From contig CM060990.1 of NCBI GenBank assembly GCA_030765065.1, forward strand, positions 418,447,198 through 418,511,197: a stretch of DNA of 64,000 nt, in the 5' to 3' direction. The DNA comes from Deroplatys truncata. Lineage: Eukaryota > Arthropoda > Insecta > Mantodea > Mantidae. The notes below the pieces were generated by a model. It saw only the letters and a list, made by a program, of their open reading frames with translations. It searched no databases and was not told the origin of the DNA. Shown in pieces: positions 21,100-32,849 of the stretch (the stretch's first letter is position 1; each line of letters opens with the position of its first letter). The position numbers and the translations under genes are program-made.

Positions 21100-22170
21100 A
21101 TGATTTATGACTCATGAGTGCAAACCAAAAAAGACAGTTATTTTATTATGTATCTCTACAACAACAAATTACCTACTCATCTGGGAGACATTCTCTGTTT
21201 TTTCCTTATGAAAATACGAGGCTCTGTAAAATGCAGCAAAACATTCAGATATCCTTTTTGTCAATTTTTTGGAGATCTGCATACTTTATGGAGCTGATGG
21301 GTTAGATTCCAGTTCAAATGAGTGATACTTCTGCTGATAACTGTAGAATCCTGCGTTGACATACGAGATCAACCTCTTGAAACGCAGCATAAGAGAAGGA
21401 TATCTTATGAAATACCTTCAGGCTTTTTAGCAGAGCCTTTAAGCCAAACATTTCACCATTTTGGTGTAACATTTCACCATTAATACATCTTTATGTTGGA
21501 CAGACAGAGCTGAAAAATTTGCCATCAGAGAAGAGAAGTCTTTGGAATCTTGAGTTTGCATACCATGGACCATCGGTTGCTTTACTTGACATGTTCAGAT
21601 GAACTGAGCCCAGTTACAAGGTACTACAATTTGCAAGTTGGGAAGCTTCGATCTTTCTCATTCTATTGTGGAATGGGTATTTATCAATTTCCATTATGTA
21701 ATGTCATGTATGTATGACTTTTTAAAGGGTACTTGTGATTAATCTCCTGAAGATTTGGAAGCTGTGAAAGAAGCCAAGTATACATTATTGCTAATTACAC
21801 ATTTTGGTTTTGGGAGTGCAATTGTCTGGTCAAATGATTAATATTTCCGTTTGTTCCTTCAAATACAATTGAGCCCATTTCAGCAAACAAGATGCTATTT
21901 CATTAGATGCTGCATCATGGATTGCTAAATTCAGACTCGAGCTTCCACGAGTCAAATGATTGGCAGTCTCTCAAGCTACGTCTTGGAAGACATTTTTGCA
22001 GGCCCATAGTCAGTACTCTCTTCCTTTTATCTGATTTTGCCTCTACTTTAAGTTTTTCAAAGCATATCTATTATCTGCTTCCTTGTGATGCTCGTCAAGC
22101 TTTTCCCTGGCTTCAGTCTTTGCTTCTTCATTACTGGCATCGTTAAATAATTTCTTAAGTAACCACAATC
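21100..22170 (-). pseudogene. Unclassified transposon-type protein relic
   Basis: The minus strand reads LNDASNEEAKTEAREKLDEH, then HKEADNRYALK, LNLAIHDAASNEIASCLLKW and many broken stretches. The motif EAREKLDEHHKEAD...R followed by a NL.IHD block recalls a conserved protein family scattered through arthropod genomes, possibly the same grade as the relic at 62.4-63.9 kb. I do not know its enzyme class. Multiple stops show decay. Confidence 0.35.
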
Positions 22171-22679
22171 ATAACAAGTATCTTTGTGAGAGAGCTTAAA
22201 AGAAAGATTGAAGTCCTCATTGAACATTTTCCTGTAAAGTCATTCCTTAGACATGCTTCCCATATAAATTTAACAGCCTGGGCTGATGTTAGCCACATTC
22301 TGTGTATGGTGGCTTAGTACAAATAAATACAAATAAAATAAATACAAATAAAATAAAATAAAACAAAATATAAATTTTACTTTCCTTACATTCTGCTATA
22401 CATATGCTCTGTACATATAAGAAAGATTCAGGTCAGGTCCAAGGTACTTTCTCTTGGTTCTTGCTCTGGAATAATGACTTTCCCAAGTTGGAAACATGGA
22501 AATATGTTCAGTGAAGGAATTCTTTATAGGCTCTGATATTCTATTACTGGGTTCTGACTTGCCTCTTTTTATCAGTTGATACTGTTCCAAATTATATTTA
22601 TCAATTGAAACTATAACAAATGTATCGGTTATGGCCAGACTTTACAAAACACTTTTTATTAAACACACTGCAATTACCC
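22171..22679. other. Intronic sequence with an AAATA-rich tract
   Basis: A low-complexity aaataaatac/aaataaaata tract lies at about 22319-22370. Nothing else is recognised. Confidence 0.5.
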
Positions 22680-23359
22680 TAGATTTTCTTGGGCTTCCAG
22701 CCAGGTGTAATCCATCATAAGCGTCACATGCAAACAGCCCACCAGCACAAGACTGACTACAGAAAAACCAACTGCTTCAGCTTGTATTCCTTTTACTGGC
22801 AATTTATCAAATAATATTAGCAGATAGTTAAACACAGCGTTAAGATGATCTACTTACCTCCACCCAAAATCAGAAACCTTATCAGACCAGTCAAAGATAA
22901 CCTTGAATTGAGAGTACCAGGTATCTACCACATTCCCTGTGAATGTGGCGCTGCCTACATAGGCCAAACCAGAAGAACAAAAGTACACATCTAATGCAGC
23001 CAGAAAAATTGGGTCTAGCGGAACACTGTTTTTAACAAGACCACAGGGCCAACATCGGCAGAACAACTGTATTAGCAAGTGTGTGGGTTACTGGCAACAG
23101 AGGGTGAGGGAAGCTTTAGCCATCTCATCCAAAAGGTAACCTGAGTCAAGATTCCAGACTACAGCTCAGCACGCTGGAAACAGGCCTTAAAAATGTATTA
23201 AAACCAGCACAGAAACACAAAATCATCACATCAGACAGCTATTTGACTAAACAATTTCTATAATGTCCATGCCTTTTACCTCCTCAGTGTACCCAACCTG
23301 TTTTCTAAGAGGTCCGGACTTAGCTCCACAGACATTAATATAAATGTGGAGGACTCCTA

Positions 23360-25045
23360 ATCATCTTTTTTTTGAGTTCGGAGATGGGAAGACGCACACG
23401 CCGGACAGCCTCTCAAGTACCCGCCGCAGCCCCTTTGGCACCCGCCGAGGGGGCCATCGCCGAGCCGTCAATTGAAGAAGCTGCACCGAGCCTCGCCGCC
23501 GCTGTTTCGCCGGCCGTTCCCCCGGCCGTTCCCCCGGCATCTGCCGGGAGTCCTGCTACCACGCCACCGGTGACCGGGCCTTCTTGGGCAGCGGTCACTG
23601 CATCGCCACGGAGCCAGCAACCTCACCGTTCTCCGCCAGTCAGCGTCACACCTCACCTCCATCCACAACAGTCGCCAACACCAACGCACGTCTTATCAGC
23701 ACCTCCATCGCAGCAGCCACCACAACATCCTACACCACTGCGCTGCAGCGCAGTGATTTCCGGAGTTCCTCGAGACCTGCCTACAAGATACGTCCTCGCC
23801 GCAGCTCAACACCGGTGGCCTTCTACCTTGAAGGCCACACGCATCATCACGTCTCGAGGAGCAACCACCTTCGTCCGCCTGGCACTGGCTGATCCGTCCG
23901 ACCGAGAGGCTGCCTTCAGGTCCGGCCTGCCCTTATTAGGGCAGGTTCTTCGCGTTGAGGCCAGCCGAACGGAAGCTCACCAGCCATGCCGCAGATGCTG
24001 CTGCTTCGGCCACGATGCCAACACCTGCGCTGCACAACCCAAGTGCCACTATTGTGGAGCACCGAGTTTGACAGCGCAGTGCACCAGTCACGATCTACGC
24101 CGCAGACGCCGGTACAGTGCCTCCTGCAATGGTCACGGCCACTTTACCGGGCAGGCACAGTGCCCTATGTATCCGAGAAGCCGTCGATTCACTCCGGCTT
24201 CAAATGTACCAGCACCTACATCTCCGACACCAGCACCGCCAACACCCGCAACACCAGACACCACCTTGCGAGATGCAATCCAGGATCTACATTCAGAGGT
24301 CCTGAACATCGGATCCAGCATCTCGCAACAAGACGAAACACTCGCTTCACTTGCCACCGCCGCTCAAGCTACCCACCTGGAACCACAACTTGATCGCCTT
24401 GACGCATTGGAAAGCGCAATCCAGGACCTTCACACCATCATCACAGACTTCACAACCGCCTTCCAGAGCTTCACCGCACGCTGCCTGCGGCGGTTCGAAA
24501 GAGCCGACACAGCCATCCGAGACCTGGGGGAATCAATCGCCAGCCTGCCACCACCATCAGCATCGCCACCTCCGACAGAATGCCTAGAGGAGGTTAGGCA
24601 CTCGACGACAAGCCTGCTCACGACGATTGGACATCCGCCCTCTCGGCCATGAAGAGTGAGCAGGAACGCACGAACGGCTACTTAATGTCGCTAGAAGCGG
24701 CACGCTTCTTTCCAAGCAACTTCAGACCACCAGCGGGCTCCTTTCGAGGACCGCGCCAAAATTAACGGCTAATACAATAAAAAAATACACAACAACGCTA
24801 CAAAACCTTTCCTACTCCTTTCCACGTACCTACCCGTGGGGCCGCCCAGGGCCTCGGTCATGGTCGTCTCCCGGACACTTCCTTACTCCGCTGCCAGCGC
24901 AATAAGCTGGCAGCCACCCATCCTTCCACGTACTAACGGGGGTGCGGAAGCGGAACCCCAATACCTTACCTTACTTCTCCTATCTACTTCACGCCTAATC
25001 CTTCCTATTCCCGATAACCCCCCCCCCAAAAAAATTGCATCATAC
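23360..25045 (+). mobile_element. ORF1-only LINE insertion (half-LINE)
   Basis: This GC-rich block starts at about 23360 after a T run and ends in a C/A-rich tail at about 25020-25038 (ccccccccccaaaaaaa). It contains the Gag-like ORF1 and a 370-bp 3'UTR-like part but no RT. It interrupts the Penelope element at 22680-25133. Boundaries are approximate and no target duplication was settled. Confidence 0.65.
23384..24652 (+). CDS. LINE ORF1 (Gag-like, zinc knuckles), open frame
   Basis: An uninterrupted frame of 422 codons from the ATG at 23384; the same frame is open a few codons further upstream from a TTG. Residues 1-130 are Ala/Pro-rich and low complexity. A middle domain follows (SAVISGVPRDLPTRYVLAAA, LGQVLRVEASRTEAHQPC). 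It leads into zinc knuckles: CRRCCCFGHDANTC (CX2CX4HX4C), CHYCGAPSLTAQC and a third degenerate one (CNGHGHFTGQAQC). A helical C-terminus (DAIQDLHSEVLNIGSSISQQ, LDALESAIQDLHTIITDF) completes it. Such knuckled ORF1 proteins bind RNA in R1/Jockey/I-type LINEs. No endonuclease or RT follows. The GC content is far above the neighbourhood, suggesting recent arrival. Confidence 0.7.
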   Translation: MGRRTRRTASQVPAAAPLAPAEGAIAEPSIEEAAPSLAAAVSPAVPPAVPPASAGSPATTPPVTGPSWAAVTASPRSQQPHRSPPVSVTPHLHPQQSPTPTHVLSAPPSQQPPQHPTPLRCSAVISGVPRDLPTRYVLAAAQHRWPSTLKATRIITSRGATTFVRLALADPSDREAAFRSGLPLLGQVLRVEASRTEAHQPCRRCCCFGHDANTCAAQPKCHYCGAPSLTAQCTSHDLRRRRRYSASCNGHGHFTGQAQCPMYPRSRRFTPASNVPAPTSPTPAPPTPATPDTTLRDAIQDLHSEVLNIGSSISQQDETLASLATAAQATHLEPQLDRLDALESAIQDLHTIITDFTTAFQSFTARCLRRFERADTAIRDLGESIASLPPPSASPPPTECLEEVRHSTTSLLTTIGHPPSRP

Positions 25046-25133
25046 AGCTACCCTGAAGATGGGAATGATATACATTCCCCAAACGTTGGTTTCTAACCAA
25101 CTCTACACCTAGCTGGAAGCCCAAGGAAATCTA

Positions 25134-26754
25134 GAGTATGTACCGATATGGTTAATAGTTTATTACAGTCATGGCCATGGTCACGGTCATGGTGGTAGTA
25201 GTAGTAGTATTGCTATTTCATTTATTATTATAAACATGAGTATTATTATTATCAGTGTATTATTATTTTTATAAATTTTTCCGACTTTGAAATTGATTGC
25301 TAAGGCTTTGAAATATTACATGAACTTAAGTACATAGAAAAAAAAATATAATAGTTATGTTTGAAAACACCATCCTCAGAACTCATACCACTCTCCGGTT
25401 AATAACCAGGATTCAAATCAAAGAAATCAACAAAAATATCTGGAGTATCCTCCAATACTTGCTGGGTATCAAAGTTCTGATCTGGAATAAGATCAGGAAT
25501 TTTAAAGTCCGAAAATATTAAATTTAATAATGTATAATTTATAAGAATTTAGTTTTTAGCAAAACCTTTTGGGTAGCTGCCTTAAAAGGCTGCCCAACAA
25601 GACACAACATACTAAATAACTATAAATTTATACAGTAAAATTACATATATAAAATATAATAAATAGAATGTATGATACATTATTAATAAACACCTTCTGT
25701 ATATTAAGCTTGTTGAGCAAGCCTGCACCATGATCATCTTGAAAAACAAATTTTTATAAAATCATGTAATTGCTGTAATCCTCTTCATCACTAATAAAGC
25801 ATCAAACCGCATCTGCATTTCAATTGTCGGTGGCATGAACAAGCACATTAAACAAGAAAATAGTGTAATGATAAACCCACGATCTCATCTATTCCATTGT
25901 TAAATTCAAATTTTAAAGGAGAAAAGCCGAGGCCTCACATATGGTCAGCAAAATGCATACAATTATTCTAGAGTTGAGAGGAAAACAGGTGGATGTTCCA
26001 CATATGCCCTGCATCACAAAACAAAATATTGTCAACTGAGAGCATTTGGCACATGTCCCATATGCTCCCATTTTCATCTAAATGTTTCTTGACAACCACC
26101 TTTTTCCCATGTTGTGCATGCATTCATTCATACTTGTCACAAAAGTATGAATAACTCAAAATTGACAAAATGGACATATGCCCTTTTGCTTCTCAGTTAT
26201 AGATATGTAACTAGCAAAGCAGTCATGTTTCTTGGTTGCAAAAAGCCATTGTTTAACTATTTGTTATTGGCCTGGTGTTGTAAGGTGAGGAAAATGAAGA
26301 AGAAAACATTGACCATATTCACTATATACAAAATGTCTATAATAAAATAACGGAGGAGGGAGAGATAGAGGCAGGGGAGGGAGAGGAATTTTTCAGTAAT
26401 AGCACAGCATTGAAAAGTAAGAAAGCATGATTGTGTAGGGGTAACATGCCTGACACTTGCATTGAGAAAACAGAATCAAATTCCAGGGGTAAAAATCACA
26501 TTTCTTTTTTCTTCTTTCCTTCCCCCCCCCCCCCTCAGTCTTTATGATGAATATCACATAGCCTCAGAGCTCATTTGTGCAATTATTATTTCATTTAATT
26601 TTCCATTCTATTAATCAAAAATATTGAAATACATACAAACTATATTTCTGAGATTTTGTTTAAACATAATATTGCATTATAGATCTATACATGCATTTCA
26701 ATGGGTAGTTTAGAAAATAATAATAATCATCATATTTGCAAACAAAAGATCACC
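25134..26754. other. Intronic sequence with simple repeats
   Basis: A (GTA)n-like tract lies at 25193-25210 and a C run at about 26523-26536. A possible degraded SINE (tgtgtaggggtaacatgcc, then aatcaaattcc) sits at about 26425-26490. No coding motif recognised. Confidence 0.4.
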
Positions 26755-27545
26755 AAAATGCCTAAGTATACTACAGAAGTAACCAGAGGCAGAATTGTTG
26801 GAATGTGGGAAGCTGGCCGCCCCATTTCTGAAATTCTTAACATAATACAATTGACAAAGGAGAAGATTGTGTCAGAAGCTGGATTTAGCCTTTACAAGAA
26901 GAGGGCCTGAGATATAGTCCAAAAAGTGGTCATCCAAGGAAAACAAATGAGGAGCATGATTTAGCCATAAGGCAAGCTAATACAAGGAATCCTTTCTTGT
27001 CAGCCGTTGCAATCAGCCAGTAATTGGGTTTGCCCGTTGCAGAATCTACTGTTCAAAAACACCTTCATACCAATTGCATTCACCATCGAACATCAATCAA
27101 GAAAGAAAGTCTAATGCCAGCACATTGAGAAGACTGAGTGAGCTTCACCCTTTACTACCTTCCTATGCTATGTGATTTATGGCAGAGCATTATATGGATG
27201 GACAAGAAAATGTGTTGCTCCGATGTTCATTGGTAATTGACACATTAGTGACTAGACAATACTCATTACAGTCCCAAGGCTGTAATGGCTACCAACAGGA
27301 GTGGGAGAATCAGTGTAACATTCTGGGGCTAGATGTCAACAGCTGGTGTTGGGGAATTGGTGTAGATATTGACCAGAATGAATATTACATTGCTCTGTAG
27401 TTATCTTATACTGAATGCTACCATTTCACAAAGCTTCCTAGTCTATTTCATGATTTATGAATTGTATTTCAACCTGAAATTTTAATGCCTGAGAATCTCA
27501 CCAGAAATAAGCCTGAGCTTACCCCACATACATGTATGAGTCATA
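26755..27545 (+). pseudogene. Tc1-like transposase relic, N-terminal half
   Basis: The plus strand reads MPKYTTEVTRGRIVGMWEAG and RPISEILNIIQLTKEKIV (the paired-type helix-turn-helix of Tc1 transposases). With shifts it continues RPKSGHPRKTNEEHDLAI-like and HLHTNCIHHRTSIKKESLMP text. A later frame resembles the GVGESVTFWG-MSTAGVGEL core region. Stops appear from 26908 on. No catalytic triad is complete and no inverted repeats were identified. Confidence 0.65.
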
Positions 27546-27764
27546 CCTGAATATACTATGTGGAATACAATACCTGAATGTCTGCTATATTTGTTTAATT
27601 AATACACTTAGGTTTATCCAGCCTAAAGAATACACATTAATCCTACAAAACTGTAACACAGACTAAGACAACATGATCTTGAGGCAGCAGTTTCTCAGTT
27701 AGCTATATGGCCATGCCACTAGTTTGACTTATCAAGGATACTAAACTGTGAGGTAGTTCCAATG

Positions 27765-29082
27765 TACGAGAGCGAATCGGAAAGTAAGACACAATAATTT
27801 TTTTCGCCTTGGTATTGCAGCTGGAATGTTGCAGTTTCACACAGATATAGTTTGAGGTTTTCACTACAAAGGGTATTTTTTGTTTCATGTGCAGCTCTAG
27901 CGAGAGAAGCGTGAACTACACAACAAAGATGGTGCACATGTTACTGTTGTCCACATGTGAAGAGCAGAGAGGTGTGGTTCAATATTTATGGGCCAAAGGG
28001 CATAAACTGAGTGATATTCACAGGGACATGCGTGGCGTGTGTGGGGATGATTGTATGTACCATAGCAATGTCTTAGGTGGTATGCATTCTTCCTAGAGGG
28101 TCGTGTGAACCTTAGTGATTTGCCACGCTCCGGGAGGCTGGTAACAGCTGCAACCCTGCAGAATGTCAGAGGCGGCAATTTTGAATGACCGGCATGTGCA
28201 ACAGCGACCTTACTGCAACATTTCAACAAGTCCTATGGTGCACTGTACGATATTATTCATGACACATTGAAATTTTGTAAAGTTAGTGCTCGCTGGGTGC
28301 CTAAGAACCTGACAGACAACCACAAGCGCCAGCGAATGATGACGAACTTGGATCACCTAATGTGGTACACCGCAGAGGAGTATGATTTTATGAAAGGAAT
28401 TGTCACTGGTGATGAGTCATGGGCATACAACTACACACCTGAAACCAAGCAGGCAAGTATGGAGTGGAAACATGCTGGTTCCCCAGTGAAGAAAAAATTC
28501 AAAGTGACTCAATCTGCTAGGAAAGTGCTTGTGACGGTGTTCTGGGATATGCATGATGTTGTATTGGTGGACTTTGCTGAATACGGGACCACTTTAAATG
28601 CTGCAGCCTACATGAAAACTTTGGTGAAGTTGCACCATGCTCTTCGTGACAAATGCCACAACTAGAATGCTGACGATGTCAAAATTCTTCATAGCAATGC
28701 TCACCCCATGTTGCTGCTGCTGTTTGTCAGAAAATCACCAAATTTGGTTGGGAGGTGCTCTAGCATCCACCATACAATCCGGACCTTGCACCATCAGACT
28801 TTCATCTGTTTGGTCCCATTAAGAAATTCCTGACCGGCCAACGCTTTGCGACAGATGTGGAAGTGAAATCAGCAGTCCGCAGAGGGCTATACTCCAATGA
28901 AATGGACTTCTACGAACAGGGCATATTGAAACTGGTATCATGATGGGAGAAATGTGTTGAGAAACTTGGTGACTATGCAGAAAAGTAGGTAAAAGGTGTA
29001 AGTTCATTTGTGATTTTTGTTTTAACTATTAAGCTTTTTTGTAAAAAAATTATTGTGCGTTACTTTTCGATCTGCCCTCGTA
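27765..29082 (+). mobile_element. Full-length mariner element, dead transposase
   Basis: The 1314-bp element at 27767-29080 is flanked by TA at 27765-27766 and 29081-29082. The inverted repeats (cgagagcgaatcggaaagta..., right end ...tacttttcgatctgccctcg) extend to the shared acacaataatttttt. The transposase pieces read EEQRGVVQYLWAKGHKLSDI, YGALYDIIHDTLKFCKVSAR, KGIVTGDESWAYNYTPETKQ (first catalytic Asp), LHSNAHP (normally HDNARPH, so the second Asp is Asn) and PPYNPDLAPSDFHLFGPIKK (third Asp). The order and size are those of classic DD34D mariners. Stops at 28097 and 28665 and the Asp loss inactivate it. Confidence 0.93.
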
Positions 29083-30734
29083 CAAGGCTCACCCAGTGAT
29101 ATGCCCCAAATGTAACCATGTGTGAATGAAAGAAATAGTTACAGAACTTGAATCACACAGGAGAATTTAAACAGAACATATGGAAAACTAAGAAAGGGGA
29201 CGTTTCTCCTAAAGAAAAAGGTGGATACACCCTGTAAGCAGATACTAATACAAAAGATTATAAAGCAGAGTATCAAAAAACGTTTCGCCTCTCTATGTTG
29301 TAGTGGTAGAATGATTCTACTCAGAGCCTTTGGAGTAGCTAATAAAAACATCATATACACTGCCTTTATGCTGCAAAGAGATGTTCATCCCACTACATTA
29401 TAGTACCTACCATATATCAAAAGAAGCCATCTGTGCAATATGATGGGTGCTCCTCCACAAATATGGAATTTTCATAGACTTTTCAGTTATCAAAAAGATG
29501 ACGACTTTAAGTTAAGCGTAAACTTCTAGAATGAAAATAACTTTACTATTAAAATGTTTAAATAATGACTTTCGGTATTCATTTAAATTATTATATGTTA
29601 AGAAAATCATTACTGCATAACTGATGCAAATCCCTTCAAAAGAAAATGTAAAACATTTTCATTCAATCCATATGCAATCAACCACATTCCCCACTGTCTA
29701 AGACTTCTTTGGATGTCAAAATCAAAATAGCACTGAGATGTAATTTTGTGTTTCTTTTGGTTCCTCTTAAGAGAATTTTTATTTTCTCTGTTGCAGGAAG
29801 TAAGATATAGTGTTGCACCTCTCATAGCCTCTCCTATCCAAACTCCATCCTTTTCCTGTCCATGGCGCACCCTGCTTTAACTGATGAGGATCTGGGGACC
29901 AAGTCATAGTGGTATAACTATTCCTCAAAAATGGAGGAAATGCCATCCAAACTCTTTATAGCTCTAACACTTTCTCCTTTTGCCTATGAGGTCTTTTACT
30001 TTAGACAAGCAATACTCCCACTTACTTGTGTTTGCCTCTGTAATCCACACTAGAAGACTTGGCCAACTCTTCTTTTCAAACCCTGGCACTATTGCAGTAT
30101 TCAAGGGCTAACAGTTTTTCCAACTATACTTTCTACTTTTTCATTCTTGTCTCTTCTTGACACATGAAAAGACATCCCCTATGTGGTGGATAAAGGTATG
30201 GTTGGTATACTTGCATGACAATACTCCTGGTTAGATCAAAATGATCTGCTACCACTAACAGGTGTGGTCCTCCAGACAATCTAGGGCTGTAAATGGGTAA
30301 TATAGCCACCAAAAGTTAAAAAAAAAAAAAAAAAGTGCTCATTTCAAAATGGCTATATCAATGCTAATAATATTATCAGTTTAAGAAACTAATGTACAAT
30401 GTACCAAGAAGTAAAACTATCCAAAGGTAAAATAGTCCTCCATACTCTAGTAGGGGACTAATTATTGAGATTTAGTACAGAACAGAAAACCTAATATCAA
30501 AATCTTACAATGGAATGATGGAGGACTTTCCCAAAATAAAAGAATAGAACTCTATTATCTTTCAGAATTCTGATGTCTGTGTGATCTTCAAGAGGATATG
30601 GATGAAGATTATCTTCAGCAATGTTCAGCCACTTCCACCCACTACACCTTGAGCAAAAAGTAATGGAGGGTAAGAGAGTTAATGGCTTTATTGTTAACAA
30701 CTCAGCATTAGCCAACAAGCAACAACTCTCTCTA
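29083..30734. other. Intronic sequence, nothing recognised
   Basis: AT-rich, with an A run at 30319-30334. Short frames carry no recognisable motif. Confidence 0.4.
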
Positions 30735-30807
30735 CCACCTACCTATAGAAGGTAAGAGGAAGTATCGCATTCCACCCAAAAACTTCATGTGTAGATTTCA
30801 TGGGAAA

Positions 30808-32389
30808 TAGAGTGACTCACATTAATAATCTGCATTTCATTATGAAGCAATCTATAAAGCAGGATATAATATTACTTCCTAAAAATTTTTAGCACTCTTT
30901 GTGTTAAGCAAAGAATGTTTGCTATGAATATTATTCAAACATTGAAAATGTGGCTAAACTAAGAGCTTCGCCATTCAAACTTTGTACATGCACAGTTATT
31001 TTACAATGCAAAAAGAATCAGACATAGCAGCTGAAGTGTTATACAATTGCATCTATGAAATCATTCAGTAGACAGAGCAACACCCTAGAAGCAGTATGTA
31101 AACTGTGCAGCAAGAAGGTAAGGGTGCAGTATGGAGCCGAGAAGTAACTTCAAACAGAGACAACTAGTAATTTTTCATTATGAAAAACACAAAACATATC
31201 AGGAAATAGCACAGATTGTTAATCTTAGCAAAAGTACATTGTGTAACATCATTCAGTGATATAAATATAAAGATAGAATTGAATTGTGTTCCAAGCCAGG
31301 ATGACCAAAAATCTTTTCCAATAGGGAAGAGTCTTATATAATGAGGAAAGTAAAAAAGAATCCCTGATTAAGCGCTCCTGTGGTTTGTGCTGAGATTCAG
31401 GAAGAGCTGGGACCAACAATTAGCCCTGTAATGATAAGAAGAGTGATGAGAGGGCATGATTTTAATGACCGCATAGGCAGAAAACAGCCATACATCTCTT
31501 GCAGAAATAAAAGGAAAAGATTGCACTTTGCAAAGGAATTTATTAAACAAGAGTGCCAATGGATGGGACCAAGTAATGTTCTGCTATGAGAGTAAATACA
31601 ACTTGCTGGCTCCTATAGCAAAGTGGTGTGTGAAGAAAAACAAATACAGAGCAACTGGAAGAATGTAATTTGCAAGGCACAGTGAAACACAGTGGAGGAA
31701 GCATCATGGCACGAGGCTGTATGTCCTCTAATGGAGTAGGAAAGTGGCATTTATAGAAACTACCATGGACAAGCACATCTATCTTCAAATACTAAAGCAG
31801 AATTTGAGGCAATATGCAGAAATGATGGGCATTTCAGATAACTTTTCATTTTACCAGGATAATGATCCAAAACATACTTCCTAAGTTGTACAGCTATGGC
31901 TACTTTACAATTGTCCTCATGTACTGCATCCTTCCCCACAGTCCCCAGATCTTAATACTATAGAGGAAGTGTGGGAAAAGCTGGAGAAGCCTGTGCGGAA
32001 AAACCCGTAAAGCGAAACATTACTTGAAGGAGAGTTTGCAAGAGGAATGGACTTAACTTTCTGCAAATTACCTGCAAAACCTGGTTCACAGCATGCTAAA
32101 TAGATTGTGAAAGGTAATAAAAAGGAAAGAGAGAGCCACAGCATATTAAGGCTTATGTTTCTTTACCCATAATTCATTAGGACCAATTATTCTTTAGTGC
32201 TAAAAACATGCTGTTATGTTTTAATGTATGAAAAAGTGACCATTATTTACTTTTGTACCTGAAATAACGTATATTTTATTACAAGGATGAATCGTGCAAT
32301 GTTAGTAGTTTAAATAAAGAAATGTTCTAAATGTTGATTTTCATTTTCTAATGTTAGTTCTCTATCAATTACTTATGGGAGTCACTGTA
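30808..32389 (+). mobile_element. Tc1-like element, TA-flanked, dead
   Basis: The 1578-bp element at 30810-32387 is flanked by TA on both sides. Its ends are gagtgactcacat and the complement of cagtgactcccataag. The plus-strand pieces read QRQLVIFHYEKHKTYQEIAQ, VNLSKSTLCNII, APVVCAEIQEELGPTISPVM, NKRKRLHFAKEF, then FYQDNDPKHTS (second catalytic Asp) and SPQSPDLNTIEEVWEKLEK (the catalytic Glu of DD34E). Numerous stops. Copies B and C of the surrounding repeat give the empty-site sequence and confirm the insertion. Confidence 0.85.
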
Positions 32390-32415
32390 CATGTTTTGAG
32401 ACCTCCCTGAAACAT

Positions 32416-32450
32416 GTTATGCTACACTCCATATGTGAGTGTAGCATAAC
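32416..32450. repeat. 35-bp perfect hairpin
   Basis: Arms of 14 bp (gttatgctacactc and its exact complement) with a 7-base loop, just outside the Tc1 element inside repeat copy A. Copy B lacks it. Confidence 0.85.
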
Positions 32451-32743
32451 TCTAGAACTCCTTAGATAGCAAACCTGTATTTCAGTTCAGTATTTTCCAA
32501 AGGGGTGACATGAAGATTTCAAGAAAATCCCCAAACTACCATCTACATGGAAAAATGGTAAAATATTTGATATTTTTTTATTCTCTCAAAAATGGCTCTA
32601 AAGATTTTGACTTTAAGATATTTATCATGACAAAATATCTTGAACTTTCTGGGAATAGTCTATAAAGTCTTCTTCATATGGAAGACATTTTTTATTTAGT
32701 TTTGTATAACTGGTAAACTATAAAAGATAGGCAAATACTAATA

Positions 32744-32849
32744 ATTTATTTAAAGGTGAGTCGGAATTGTTACACTAACAACACTTATGTTTACTCACTT
32801 AACATAAGTGATGTTGGTGTAACAATTCCGACTCACCTTTAAATAAATT
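32744..32849. repeat. 106-bp near-perfect palindrome
   Basis: The 49-base arms at 32744-32792 and 32801-32849 are inverted copies with two mismatches and an 8-base loop. The arm starts aatttatttaaaggtgagtc. The segment belongs to an insertion (32744-32893) bounded by perfect 11-bp copies of aaatactaata at 32733-32743 and 32894-32904. The related repeats at 42.4 kb and 34.9 kb lack it. Confidence 0.93.

Larger units (their letters stand above)
22680..25133 (+). mobile_element. Penelope-like element with terminal inverted repeats, hosting a LINE
   Basis: The 30-bp blocks at 22680-22709 (starting tagattttcttgggcttcc) and 25104-25133 are inverted repeats with two mismatches. Between them, at 22855-23270, the plus strand encodes a Penelope endonuclease end: PGIYHIPCECGAAYIGQTRR (GIY-YIG motif) and decayed downstream sequence. 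Near the right repeat is CTGAAGATGGGAATG...AAACGTTGGTTT, the kind of 3' tail typical of Penelope elements. The span 23360-25045 is a foreign GC-rich insertion. The RT part is absent, so the copy was already truncated. Confidence 0.75.

Noticed and set aside
23413..24621. Several overlapping frames of 60-135 codons on both strands in the GC-rich block
   Set aside because: They are shadows of the zinc-knuckle ORF1, expected from high GC and few stops.
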